DNA of 64,000 bases. It comes from Sipunculus nudus. Taxonomy: Eukaryota; Annelida; Sipuncula; Golfingiida; Sipunculidae. Numbering within the stretch: the stretch's first letter is position 1; each line of letters starts with the position of its first letter. Below the pieces are notes generated by a model. That model did no database searches. It was not told where the DNA came from and saw nothing but the letters and a program-made list of their open reading frames with translations. The position numbers were made by a program, and so were the translations under genes. The stretch is from positions 1,114,479 through 1,178,478 of the forward strand of contig CM049321.1 of the NCBI GenBank assembly GCA_026874595.1, given 5' to 3'. Shown here one piece after another: positions 1-10,177 of this stretch.

Positions 1-70
1 GTGATTCCATCAAGTGTCCCAAAACATGGTGTGTTCATTGATCACAAGTGGATGCCCTATAGAAATCACC

Positions 71-103
<33 letters not shown>

Positions 104-590
104 CATCCGTCTATCTACACAAATTTTTTACAGATGATTACTTCAGGTTGGATTGACATATGGATTTCAAACATGACTTATACATGGCCCACCACGTAAG
201 AAAGTATCCGGTATGAATTTTGGGTCATGAGGTCAAAAGTCAAGTTCCCTTAGACTTACTTATTTAAAAAGATTATGGCTGCATTTTAAGCCAAGCTTTT
301 CCTCCCAAACTTTCCATCTTGCACGTTTAGGTGACTTGCCAGTATGGGGAGAGCATAATTGAATTTGGGGTCCTAAGGTCAAGGTCGCAGGGGTCATCTG
401 TTCTCAAATTAGTTTTCAGATGATAACTCCAATTTTGTTTGATATATTGGTTACAAACTTAACTTTTATGTGGCTCACAACTAAAGTAAGAACCCTGTTG
501 ATTTTGGGTTCCAAAGGTCAAGGTCACAAAACCTGTTTTTAGCTCAGCTGAATGTAAGTCATCAGAGCTATAGCGATCACCCTTTGTCCG
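1..590. repeat. Non-coding, GTCT-type simple repeat and dispersed repeat start
   Basis: No gene is visible. A short (CTGT)n tract lies at about 69-104. From about 540 the sequence has the form AGCTCAG..TCATCAGAGCTATAGCGATCACCC..GTCCGTCGTC, which recurs in altered form near 11.29 kb and 48.13-48.38 kb, so it is a dispersed repeat. The short ORFs here are unsupported. Confidence 0.6.
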
Positions 591-1590
591 TCGTCCTTCA
601 GGCCATATGTCCGTCATCAGGGCACAAATCGTAACCGCTGAACCTCGAATTTTCCTACTTGACATCCAGGGGGGTCCATGAAATTCTTGAAAACCTGGAA
701 TTAGGTCTCTGTTACCCATATTCTTCCAGCTTTGGGGCTCCAAAATACCCCCCCAGAATAATGGAAAAATTGATACAAAAGCTCAAGTAACTGAATAACT
801 AATGCATAATGCATTGATCACCATGATTCTGTGCATAGGTATTGATCATCAGTGTGGAGTGTTTCATCAGTTTCTGCAAACTGGAGGATGCTACCTGTAT
901 TTTTATGAATTTTTTTCTCTATTTTTTAGACCTTAAAAGATGCAGTCATCTGTTGATAGGGGACAAATCCTAAGGACTGGACCTAGAATCTTTTCTCTTA
1001 ATATGCAGGGATGTCCATGAAAAGTCTCCATGGAAACCTAAAATTAGGTCTCTGTTACCCATATTCTTCAAGCTATGGGGCTCTGAAGTACCCCCCTCCC
1101 AGAATAATGCAATATTTGATACTAAAGCTCAAGTATCTGAACAACTAATGCATTGATCACCATGATTTCTTTGCATAGATATTGGTCATGGAGTGTTTCA
1201 TCACTTTCTGCAGATTGGTGGCGCCACCTGTATTTTTTTCGATTTTTTTTTTCTCTATTTTTGAGACCTTAAAAGATGCAGACATCTGTTCACAGGGCAC
1301 AAATGGTAACCATTGGACCTAGAACCTTCCATCTTGACATGCTGGATTGTCAATAAAAATATCTTCGTTGAAACCTGAAATTAGGTCTCTGTTACCCATA
1401 TCTTCTGAGCTATGGGGCTCAGTAGACCCCAAGGAATACTTAAAATTTAATAAAAAAGCTCTAGTATCTCAACAAATTGTGCATTGCTTGCCATGATTCT
1501 TTGCATGCATATTCATCATGGAGTGTTTTTTCAGTTTTTGCAGACTGGTGGCGCCACCTGGATTTTTTCCAATTTTTTTTTAGCAAACCT
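590..1590. repeat. Three degenerate tandem units of about 335-345 bp
   Basis: Three successive units share the blocks GGGCACAAAT..TAACC, TTAGGTCTCTGTTACCCATA, GGGGCTC, TGCATTGATCACCATGAT and ATGGAGTGTTTCATCA. Units begin near 605, 950 and 1285. Units two and three end in a GGTGGCGCCACC palindrome (1217-1228 and 1547-1558); unit one has the degraded form GGAGGATGCTACC. Spacing varies by small indels, so the array is old. No coding potential. Confidence 0.75.
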
Positions 1591-3780
1591 GTGAGCTTAT
1601 GCAATGGTGTGGCGTCGTCCGTCGTCCATTGTCTGTACGTAAACCCATACCCATACTATCTTGAAAAAGGCAAGAGGTGGCATCACGAAATTTTATTTAA
1701 ATAATTAGTCATCTAAAAAACTATATCGGATTTTGCTTATTTTTTGGCTAACTGCATTTTCTTAGATTTTATAGGGAAAAAGTTAAAAAAGTTTGAAAAA
1801 ATCTTCTTCTCCGAAACTGTTCAGCCAAATTGTCCAATATTTCACAGAAATGATTCCTTGAGTAATCTTTCTCAAGTTTGTTTGAATGGTTTAAGTTCGG
1901 TGATTATGGGTCGAGTTACTGGAAGTTGAACTTAGTCATCTGTCCATAAAAGCATACTAAAATTACAATCGCAGAAACGGCTGGAGCTATCATCACCAAA
2001 TTTTATGCCAATGTTGTTCACACGAGACATATCTGAAATTGAGGTATTGGTGGCGCCACCTGCATCGACTTTTTTTGTACGGGGGTCATCAGTGGCCGTA
2101 TTATACTGACAGCTACAAAAAACTTCTTCTCTGAAACTATATGGCCAAATAGTTTAATATCGCACAGAAATAAGATCCTAGGGTAGTGCTTTCTAAAATT
2201 TGTTCAAATGGTCTAAGTTCAGTGACTTTTGGCTGAGTTATGGGAAGCTGAATTTAGTCATATGCTGTAACAGCCAATTTTAGCTCAGTGGCTACAAAGA
2301 TCTTCTCCTCAAAAACCACTGGGCCAAATTCCTAAATCTCACACATTAAATATCCTTAGATGTTGATAATTCAAGTTTGTTCAAATGGTTTTGGTTCAGT
2401 GATTTTTGGCTGAGTTATGGGAAGCTTAACTTGGCCATTTTGCTGTATTTTCCCATATGAGTTATAAACCTGTAAAATTTTTTTGACTGATCCTACTGAG
2501 GCCAATTTGTTGAATATTTTACAAGAATAATCCCCTGAATAATTCTCATAATAATTGTCTTTTATGGTTCCAAAGAATGAATTTTGGCTGAATTATAAAG
2601 GTTCAATTGAGTCATTTTACCATATATGTTAGCTGTGTGAAGCAGATACACAGATACATCTAGATACATCTAGACCAGCACCAGTTATCAGCATTTATTA
2701 CATCATGCCTCTAGACATTTAGATTTCAGGTTATCTATGGTTAATATTGACAAGAATGTTTTTTAAAAGCTTTTAAAAAATGTAGATTTATGATTTTTAG
2801 ATATTCCTCATGCCAGGCAATGTTTACAATCACAGCTAAACAGCTCTCTGTGGGTATATAAAGACGGCTGTACATGGATTATAAATAATTGGTATCCATA
2901 GTCAAATTAATTCAAGATTTTGCCATCAGTGAGATGTATCTGTATTACAATTTTGCATTCAATATGCATCTGTATTAATTTTAGTGAACCTGTGAACTAA
3001 TGTCATGGTGTGGCGGCATTTGTCTTCTGTACGTTTAACCATACTATTTTGAAAATGATTGGAGCTACCATCATGAAATTTAATGCAAAAAATTAGCCAT
3101 CTGAAAATTTTCTTAAATTTTATAGAGAAAAGCTAAAAAAATCTTCTCCTCCGAAACACTCAAGCCAAATTGTTCAATATTTCACAGAAACAATCTTTTA
3201 TACCATCTCCCTCAATTTTGTTCAGGAAGTTGAACTTAGTCATCTGTCCAAAAAAGCATACTAAAATGACAGTCTCTGTCTCTCTATATCTCAGAAACCG
3301 CCAGAGCTATCATCACCAAATTTTTTCCAGTGTTGGTAACACGAGTCATATATGAAATTCAGGTATTGGTGGCGCCACCTGAATTGACCTGTTTTTGTAC
3401 GGGGGTCATTGGTCAACTGTACATTAATCCATAATTTCTCAGGAATAGCAGGAGCTACCATTCCCAGATTTTATGCAATAATCTGTCACATATCTAATTT
3501 TGTGGGATTCAGCTTATTTTTTTTGCTATCTGCATTTACTTAGATTTTATAAGGAAAAAGTTGACAATATTTTAAAAGTCGTATTCTTGTAGACGGTCCA
3601 GGCAAATTGTTAAATATTTTACATAAATGATCCCAGAGGCAAGCCCTCTCAAGTTTGTTCAAATGGTTTGCATTTGATAAATTTTTAGAGGAGTTGCACA
3701 AATTTGAAAAGTCATTCGGCCAAGTAAGCATACTGACATAGTACTCTCAGAAATGACAGAAGCTAGCATTACCAGGTATT
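1590..3780. repeat. Second dispersed repeat family, at least two long copies
   Basis: Copies starting near 1585 and 2985 share AACCTGTGA..ATG..GGTGTGGCG, CTATTTTGAAAA/CTATCTTGAAAA, TTAGCCATCTG/TTAGTCATCTA, AAGCCAAATTGT..AATATTTCACAGAAA and the GGTGGCGCCACC palindrome (2049-2060, 3368-3379) followed by TTTTTGTACGGGGGTCAT. More degraded partial units lie at 2100-2640 and 3420-3780. These look like a non-autonomous repeat; no reading frame is conserved. Confidence 0.65.
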
Positions 3781-5049
3781 GTGCAAATGTTGGTCACATG
3801 AGAGTAGAAATACATGATCTTTATAAACTTTATGAAGGAGAATATCATGGTGGAGAAAATAAGAGGTTATCGTCAAAAGGTTATGAAGAGAAAAAGGTCA
3901 ATATGTCAGGTAGGAAAAGGTAAAAATGTGGCCTATGGATTGAAATCGCAGACATTCTTAGACGTTTAAGCCTTGGAGGCTTACACACACATTTTGCTAT
4001 CGTTGTATACAACGCATCACGGTTAGAGAATATCGTACCAATTTTGCAATATCATAAGCTATCCTCGCGGCAGTTTATAATCCAGAGGACCGTTAGGTTA
4101 TTGGCCATCATGTATGGCCTATTTCAATTTATTTTGTATCATGTGAAAGGAAGATTCTGGAAAACTTTGCTGTAATTCCTGACCATGATATAATCTTGGA
4201 TAACTTAAGAATGGTTTCTTTTACGTTTTGATGCATATATAGAGCTATTATAAAATATAAGCTTAACTTTCTGAATAACAACTAATAATGTCCGCAGATA
4301 ATTCCTCTCGATCACTGTTACTAGTACATTGCAAACACTTTGGGTATGTTTTAGGTGCTATAACGATCACTTAATTCGGGTATACGTTTCGGACTCTTTG
4401 TATTTAATTTAGACTCGGATACGTTCAGTCATATTTTCAAAGATGAGAGTAAACAAGGTTTAATGAAAAAACTGGCGTTATCTATATATGTAGCATAGAG
4501 CAAAGTTGATTATATTGCCCGGTTTATACTGTACTTGTTTATATTGAGACCATACAGAAACTATGGCATCATTTCCGGATGCTTGACTATATTCCATTAT
4601 TCTGTTGTTTTTTTTCTAATTTTCTTTCAAATACCTACCAACCTCAAATAAACAAAACAAGGAATGAATTAAAGATCGACAAATTGATATGAATCAATTA
4701 TTATCATATTCCTCCTGCGAGATCCTTCCATTAATGCTCAAGAAAACATGACAAGGAGCAAATGGCCTGACATGGCCTTAGATTTGAACTTAAAACGTGG
4801 CCTTTATTTAGTTAAAACTATACATATTCAAAACAAGGTCAGTGAGAATCTTTATGTGAACAACTTGATAAAAGACTATCGATTGATGACCCTATTCAGA
4901 AGTTATAATAACATTTAGGAATTAATCCTTTCTTATGTATGAAACTTAATAGACCTTAATAGAATGCAAACTCCTTTGTCTTCAACCGTGAAATACCATG
5001 CAATTTATTTGTTAGTCTACGGTCATGGGAATTTAAACTGTTTTTAAAC
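3781..5049. other. Non-coding interval 3' of the sulfotransferase exon
   Basis: AT-rich sequence without a supported gene. It lies downstream of the minus-strand terminal exon ending at 5050 and probably contains its 3' UTR; I cannot place a poly(A) site with confidence. Confidence 0.5.
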
Positions 5050-5986
5050 TTACTTAGAAATGAGATCAGGCTTGTATCCCAGTTTTTCAAAGATATTTCC
5101 ACATCGTTCATTAAATGCATCTGCATCTTCCTGTGAAAACTGTTCCATCCATAAACGGGAAGTTTTAAATGAATTTCTTCGAGCTGTTCCATAAGGACCA
5201 TTATCGTGCGTAGCATTTGCGTTCTTAATAATCCAATCATTCACAGCAGAATGTAGGGGCATGTTGATAAATGAGTACAATGCTTCAGCATACTGAAAAG
5301 GCTTTTCTGCAAGATCCTCGTATCTAAGAGTCATAATCCTTCCAGGATACTTCTTCGATAAAAGTTCCGTGTGCTCAACGTTATCCAACATTTGCATACA
5401 TAATAGTTTCATAAAATCGAACATAGCGCCATTGTTCTCATATGGTATCTTCCTTGCAGCCTTCCGTGACATGTATATGCCCCTAGGATCACGTACGTAA
5501 TGGATCACCTGTACCTCCGGATGTTCCTCCATTAATTTACCCATTAAGAACATTCTGAGACGACCCACTTTCATAGCAGACACAGTAGTTGATTTGCAGG
5601 TATCATTTATTATACTCGCGCAAGCCCGCGTTTCGCTTTTCATGTTTTGCATACATTTACGATGGCAATAGACGCCAGGAGGGAGGCATGAGATCAAGCT
5701 GTCCTTTCCAGATGGAAGTATAGTTATGTTTCTGTAGCAGTCACGTAGATAATCGAGGTCCGGTTCAGGAAATTTACAGTTGCACTCTCGCCTCTTAAAT
5801 GAAACAATAAAGTCCCTTTTCCTGGATATATTTTCGAGACATTTCATCAACGCAGGGCCCCATCTGAACTTTCGGTTGACTCCAAGTCTATTATAGAGAA
5901 TTTCTGGTGGCATCTTGCTTGGCGGATCCGACAATAATCGAAACAATAGATTTCTCACAGAATTTACCTCATGCTCCGGAACATTC
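5050..5986 (-). CDS. Carbohydrate sulfotransferase, terminal exon (open)
   Basis: This open exon encodes the C-terminal three quarters of a Golgi carbohydrate (Gal/GalNAc/GlcNAc-type) 6-O-sulfotransferase, an enzyme family that moves sulfate from PAPS to glycan chains. The acceptor reads TCCTAACAG at 5987-5995, giving one base to complete a codon, then 311 residues to a stop at 5050-5052. The 3'-phosphate-binding motif is clear (VIHYVRDPRG), followed by the family motif LRYEDLAEKP and conserved Cys residues in SLISCLPPGVYCHRKC. No start codon is needed: the 5'-PSB motif (RSGSS) is absent here and must come from an upstream exon. The exon starts in the phase left by the 5'-PSB exon at 14132-14357, so that exon, or an unseen one, supplies the N terminus. 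A terminal exon at 12.3-13.2 kb is a damaged paralogue. Substrate cannot be told. Confidence 0.9.
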
Positions 5987-6389
5987 CTGTTAGGATGAAA
6001 TATAAGTAACGGTATCCAATTGTTTTGAAATAAATATTAAAGTTTAAACACAGAATAATACCAACATCAAGCGCACAATTAAGTATTTTTATGTATCATA
6101 TTCCATTTAGTGGTATTTTTGAGAATCTAAATGAAAATCAGATATATATCCAGAATCCTATAATATATCAGAAGATTTCAGAATGTTTTTATCAGACAGT
6201 TGACGGTATTTGTGCGCTCATGCCCTTCTACACAAGCCATACAAATAAAGGAAACAATATTAAGATACAAATTCCAAAGAGGTAGCTAAAATACGAAATG
6301 TCATGACAAGATATGAATATTCTGGATGTGCATAAGCAACATGAAGCAACGGAGATATATTTCGCTGTATTGAATGGTGATTTTGAGAT
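5987..6389. other. Intron or intergenic DNA, nothing recognised
   Basis: AT-rich. The only ORF (6091-6285) has no recognisable motif and no counterpart in the duplicated block, so I treat it as chance. Confidence 0.5.
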
Positions 6390-7558
6390 ACAATGGAACA
6401 CAGTGCATCAGTACGTCACACAGTTGATGGAGTGGTCCTTTGGCAAAACGTAGGGACAAAAGGTTACCTTTCTAAGGTGAGTATTCAAGCTCGGGTTAAA
6501 TACAAAGAATTCTTTATTGTCCAGTGGGAGTGTAACATGACCTTGCATTTGTGTCGGAAGCTTTTTATTTATATATGATGTTAATGTTCCTTTTCACACG
6601 GCAAATCTGAATGGCTGAACCATAACACAAAACCTCAGACATATTTCAGGGAAACGCAACAAGGGTCTAAGTGCAAAAATGGTGCTCAATTCATCTATAT
6701 ACAATATTTGCAATAACAAATAAACAAAGAGTTAAAACATGAAGAATCCTAAACAATGTCTCTGGATTTGGCTGCAAATGAATAAATACTTAATTGAAGC
6801 CAAAAAATCCAACTGAAGATTCACTGCCGGTCCATAGTTACTTAAAGAGAAAACGAAAATTTCAGCATCCGGCGCGGATAAATAAAAGTCCTCCCTCTTC
6901 ACAAAAAAGGCCATGTTTCTTTATTGTGGAGGAGGACGTCCCACAGATAACGAATCTCCTTATTCCCGGGGTTGATAAGTTAACGTGAAAAGTTCATAAT
7001 AGAGTCCTCGCTGAAGAGCGGTGACGAGTCCTCTTATAGGACTCTTGAAAAGCGGTAACATGCGTCACAGTGGTTTTTTTTTAATGAGGCAGCGAGTCTG
7101 CCTGGCACGGGACTTGCCCTATCGTAGACACACACTTCAGAACAATTCAGACAGCAAGTCTGCCTCATTTCTTCATAGTTATAATTGTTCTGACAGCTAG
7201 ATGTCCAACGATTTTTGATAGCTTTATCTTGTACACTTAACTGTGGTGCCACCTACAATATTTTATTAGTTTTCACCTTTACCAATTCTTAGATTAATTT
7301 GACATCTCTTATGCCTCAAAGATGGAATGCTGTCACCTCAAGAAACATTCCTTGCGACAATATATTCTGGTGGCAAACCAGAAGAACAAAAAGTGACCTA
7401 AAGGTGTTTGCATTACAAATGTGGTCTTGTGCACATTGCAAACAACCCTCTTAAGCTACACGCATCTGTAAACAGTCATATGTCCGTCATAAAGCATTAT
7501 AAGAACATGTCTTAGCAGGAATAACTTACAGGTCATTAATATGTATGCAAAGTAAAAC
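6390..7558. repeat. Duplicated block, left part (paralogue of 19945-22550)
   Basis: Starting at TCAGTACGTCACACAGTTGA, this block aligns with 19958 onward: shared TGGTCCTTTGG, AAAAATCCAACTGAAGATTC and GTGGTGCCACCTA segments appear in the same order. The copy at 20 kb carries about 1.5 kb of extra sequence (about 20.7-22.2 kb). The block resumes on the far side of the tRNA-like array at 10166. No gene is recognised; ORFs at 6393, 6794 and 7034 are not conserved as proteins. Confidence 0.8.
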
Positions 7559-7570
7559 AGCTATTGCATA
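7559..7570. repeat. Left 12-bp target-site duplication of the tRNA-like array
   Basis: AGCTATTGCATA here is repeated exactly at 10166-10177 on the other side of the array. The paralogous locus at 22551-22562 has a single AGCAATTACATA, continuous with the same flanks, so it represents the empty site. Confidence 0.85.
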
Positions 7571-7622
7571 TATAGAAAGATGTTGAATGGCCATGGTGCT
7601 GATACACAGAGGAAGTTGGGGA

Positions 7623-7694
7623 TCCCTGTTAGCTCAGTGGTAGAGCAGACGACCGGCAATCGGAGGGTCATGGGTTCGATTCCCATACGGGGTG
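7623..7694 (+). tRNA. tRNA-like Pol III unit 1 (Ala-GGC-like, degenerate)
   Basis: The 72-nt sequence folds with canonical tRNA geometry: 7-bp acceptor (six pairs incl. one GU; T1-T72 mismatch), D stem GCTC/GAGC, T arm ATGGG-TTCGATT-CCCAT, five-base variable region. The anticodon loop is CCGGCAA, so the anticodon would be GGC, but position 33 is C instead of T and only three of five anticodon-stem pairs form. Box A TAGCTCAGTGG (7630-7640) and box B GGTTCGATTCC (7673-7683) match consensus exactly with normal spacing. A T5 terminator follows at 7702-7706. The flanks GATACACAGAGGAAGTTGG (7601-7619) and the 3' trailer pair with each other, so the transcript would be a tRNA fold on a long stem. 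Best read as tRNA-like, not a working tRNA. Confidence 0.75.
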
Positions 7695-7927
7695 ATCCGA
7701 CTTTTTCTGTGTATTCTTGTTCTATATCTCCATGGGATGGACCAGCATGGCCATTCAACATCTTTCTATATAATATTTGATGCACACAATAAAAGGCCAT
7801 CAGTTTATCACTGCTACATGCAAATTCGCCGTGTCGACACATGTAGTATGTATAATACCAGTCACAGTAGTGTCGTCACTTCGCTGGTTCCAATGAAAGT
7901 GTGCTGATACACAGAGGAAGTTGGGGA

Positions 7928-7999
7928 TCCCTGTTAGCTCAGTGGTAGAGCAGACGACCGGCAATCGGAGGGTCATGGGTTCGATTCCCATACGGGGTG
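7928..7999 (+). tRNA. tRNA-like Pol III unit 2
   Basis: Same 72 bases, boxes and terminator as unit 1. Its unit keeps the older variants AAATTCGCC and GTGTCGTCAC downstream and lacks the 27-base inverted left flank. Confidence 0.75.
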
Positions 8000-8232
8000 A
8001 TCCGACTTTTTCTGTGTATTCTTGTTCTATATCTCCATGGGATGGACCAGCATGGCCATTCAACATCTTTCTATATAATATTTGATGCACACCATAAAAG
8101 GCCATCAGTTTATCACTGCTACATGCAAATTCGCCGTGTCGACACATGTAGTATGTATAATACCAGTCACAGTAGTGTCGTCACTTCGCTGGTTCCAATG
8201 AAAGTGTGCTGATACACAGAGGAAGTTGGGGA

Positions 8233-8304
8233 TCCCTGTTAGCTCAGTGGTAGAGCAGACGACCGGCAATCGGAGGGTCATGGGTTCGATTCCCATACGG
8301 GGTG
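8233..8304 (+). tRNA. tRNA-like Pol III unit 3
   Basis: Module identical to unit 1. The unit carries a private C-to-T change (GGACTAGC at 8348-8355) and the AAATTCGCC/GTGTCGTCAC variants. Confidence 0.75.
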
Positions 8305-8537
8305 ATCCGACTTTTTCTGTGTATTCTTGTTCTATATCTCCATGGGATGGACTAGCATGGCCATTCAACATCTTTCTATATAATATTTGATGCACACCAT
8401 AAAAGGCCATCAGTTTATCACTGCTACATGCAAATTCGCCGTGTCGACACATGTAGTATGTATAATACCAGTCACAGTAGTGTCGTCACTTCGCTGGTTC
8501 CAATGAAAGTGTGCTGATACACAGAGGAAGTTGGGGA

Positions 8538-8609
8538 TCCCTGTTAGCTCAGTGGTAGAGCAGACGACCGGCAATCGGAGGGTCATGGGTTCGATTCCCA
8601 TACGGGGTG
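8538..8609 (+). tRNA. tRNA-like Pol III unit 4
   Basis: Module identical to unit 1. First unit with the AAAGTCGCC and GTGACGTCAC variants; the latter creates a TGACGTCA palindrome (a CRE-type sequence). Confidence 0.75.
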
Positions 8610-8842
8610 ATCCGACTTTTTCTGTGTATTCTTGTTCTATATCTCCATGGGATGGACCAGCATGGCCATTCAACATCTTTCTATATAATATTTGATGCAC
8701 ACCATAAAAGGCCATCAGTTTATCACTGCTACATGCAAAGTCGCCGTGTCGACACATGTAGTATGTATAATACCAGTCACAGTAGTGACGTCACTTCGCT
8801 GGTTCCAATGAAAGTGTGCTGATACACAGAGGAAGTTGGGGA

Positions 8843-8914
8843 TCCCTGTTAGCTCAGTGGTAGAGCAGACGACCGGCAATCGGAGGGTCATGGGTTCGAT
8901 TCCCATACGGGGTG
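8843..8914 (+). tRNA. tRNA-like Pol III unit 5
   Basis: Module identical to unit 1; unit variants as in unit 4. Confidence 0.75.
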
Positions 8915-9147
8915 ATCCGACTTTTTCTGTGTATTCTTGTTCTATATCTCCATGGGATGGACCAGCATGGCCATTCAACATCTTTCTATATAATATTTGA
9001 TGCACACCATAAAAGGCCATCAGTTTATCACTGCTACATGCAAAGTCGCCGTGTCGACACATGTAGTATGTATAATACCAGTCACAGTAGTGACGTCACT
9101 TCGCTGGTTCCAATGAAAGTGTGCTGATACACAGAGGAAGTTGGGGA

Positions 9148-9219
9148 TCCCTGTTAGCTCAGTGGTAGAGCAGACGACCGGCAATCGGAGGGTCATGGGT
9201 TCGATTCCCATACGGGGTG
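9148..9219 (+). tRNA. tRNA-like Pol III unit 6
   Basis: Module identical to unit 1; unit variants as in unit 4 plus a private change AATAACAGTC near 9380. Confidence 0.75.
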
Positions 9220-9452
9220 ATCCGACTTTTTCTGTGTATTCTTGTTCTATATCTCCATGGGATGGACCAGCATGGCCATTCAACATCTTTCTATATAATA
9301 TTTGATGCACACCATAAAAGGCCATCAGTTTATCACTGCTACATGCAAAGTCGCCGTGTCGACACATGTAGTATGTATAATAACAGTCACAGTAGTGACG
9401 TCACTTCGCTGGTTCCAATGAAAGTGTGCTGATACACAGAGGAAGTTGGGGA

Positions 9453-9524
9453 TCCCTGTTAGCTCAGTGGTAGAGCAGACGACCGGCAATCGGAGGGTCA
9501 TGGGTTCGATTCCCATACGGGGTG
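9453..9524 (+). tRNA. tRNA-like Pol III unit 7
   Basis: Module identical to unit 1; the unit adds the CTGCAACATG variant shared only with unit 8. Confidence 0.75.
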
Positions 9525-9757
9525 ATCCGACTTTTTCTGTGTATTCTTGTTCTATATCTCCATGGGATGGACCAGCATGGCCATTCAACATCTTTCTATA
9601 TAATATTTGATGCACACCATAAAAGGCCATCAGTTTATCACTGCAACATGCAAAGTCGCCGTGTCGACACATGTAGTATGTATAATACCAGTCACAGTAG
9701 TGACGTCACTTCGCTGGTTCCAATGAAAGTGTGCTGATACACAGAGGAAGTTGGGGA

Positions 9758-9829
9758 TCCCTGTTAGCTCAGTGGTAGAGCAGACGACCGGCAATCGGAG
9801 GGTCATGGGTTCGATTCCCATACGGGGTG
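9758..9829 (+). tRNA. tRNA-like Pol III unit 8
   Basis: Module identical to unit 1; unit has CTGCAACATG and a private GGTTCTAATG near 10021. Confidence 0.75.
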
Positions 9830-10062
9830 ATCCGACTTTTTCTGTGTATTCTTGTTCTATATCTCCATGGGATGGACCAGCATGGCCATTCAACATCTTT
9901 CTATATAATATTTGATGCACACCATAAAAGGCCATCAGTTTATCACTGCAACATGCAAAGTCGCCGTGTCGACACATGTAGTATGTATAATACCAGTCAC
10001 AGTAGTGACGTCACTTCGCTGGTTCTAATGAAAGTGTGCTGATACACAGAGGAAGTTGGGGA

Positions 10063-10134
10063 TCCCTGTTAGCTCAGTGGTAGAGCAGACGACCGGCAAT
10101 CGGAGGGTCATGGGTTCGATTCCCATACGGGGTG
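10063..10134 (+). tRNA. tRNA-like Pol III unit 9 (terminal, unit truncated)
   Basis: Module identical to unit 1 with its T5 terminator. The unit ends at 10165 after CTTGTTCTAT, where the right target duplication begins. Confidence 0.75.
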
Positions 10135-10165
10135 ATCCGACTTTTTCTGTGTATTCTTGTTCTAT

Positions 10166-10177
10166 AGCTATTGCATA
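10166..10177. repeat. Right 12-bp target-site duplication
   Basis: Exact copy of 7559-7570; continues into AATTATATAGAT, as at the empty site at 22.56 kb. Confidence 0.85.

Larger units (their letters stand above)
7571..10165 (+). mobile_element. Inserted array of 305-bp units, each with a tRNA-like Pol III gene
   Basis: The 2.6-kb insert contains nine tRNA-like modules at an exact 305-bp period (7623, 7928, 8233, 8538, 8843, 9148, 9453, 9758, 10063), that is eight full periods plus a final unit cut off just past its Pol III terminator. It is flanked by a 12-bp direct repeat. Ends are TATAGAA on the left and TTCTATA on the right. The first unit is bordered on the left by 27 bases (7569-7595) that are the exact reverse complement of 7746-7772, so the founding unit is a foldback; later units have a different left flank. 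Outside the tRNA-like part the unit shows no protein homology I recognise. It could be a tandemly amplified tRNA-derived SINE or a foldback DNA element with captured tRNA; the sequence does not decide. Confidence 0.85.

Noticed and set aside
7623-7694. Functional tRNA-Ala(GGC)
   Set aside because: C33, two broken anticodon-stem pairs and a 1-72 mismatch make normal tRNA function unlikely.
7561-9977. Repeated 115-residue minus-strand ORFs and 71-residue plus-strand ORFs in the 305-bp units
   Set aside because: They are the same repeat translated again and again and run across the tRNA-like core; 305 is not a multiple of three, so no long protein results.
7571-10165. Retrozyme or hammerhead-ribozyme array
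   Set aside because: Period and tandem layout would fit, but I found no CTGATGA..GAAA hammerhead core on either strand.
7571-10165. CRISPR-like array
   Set aside because: Whole 305-bp units are repeated with no unique spacers, and the window is eukaryotic.
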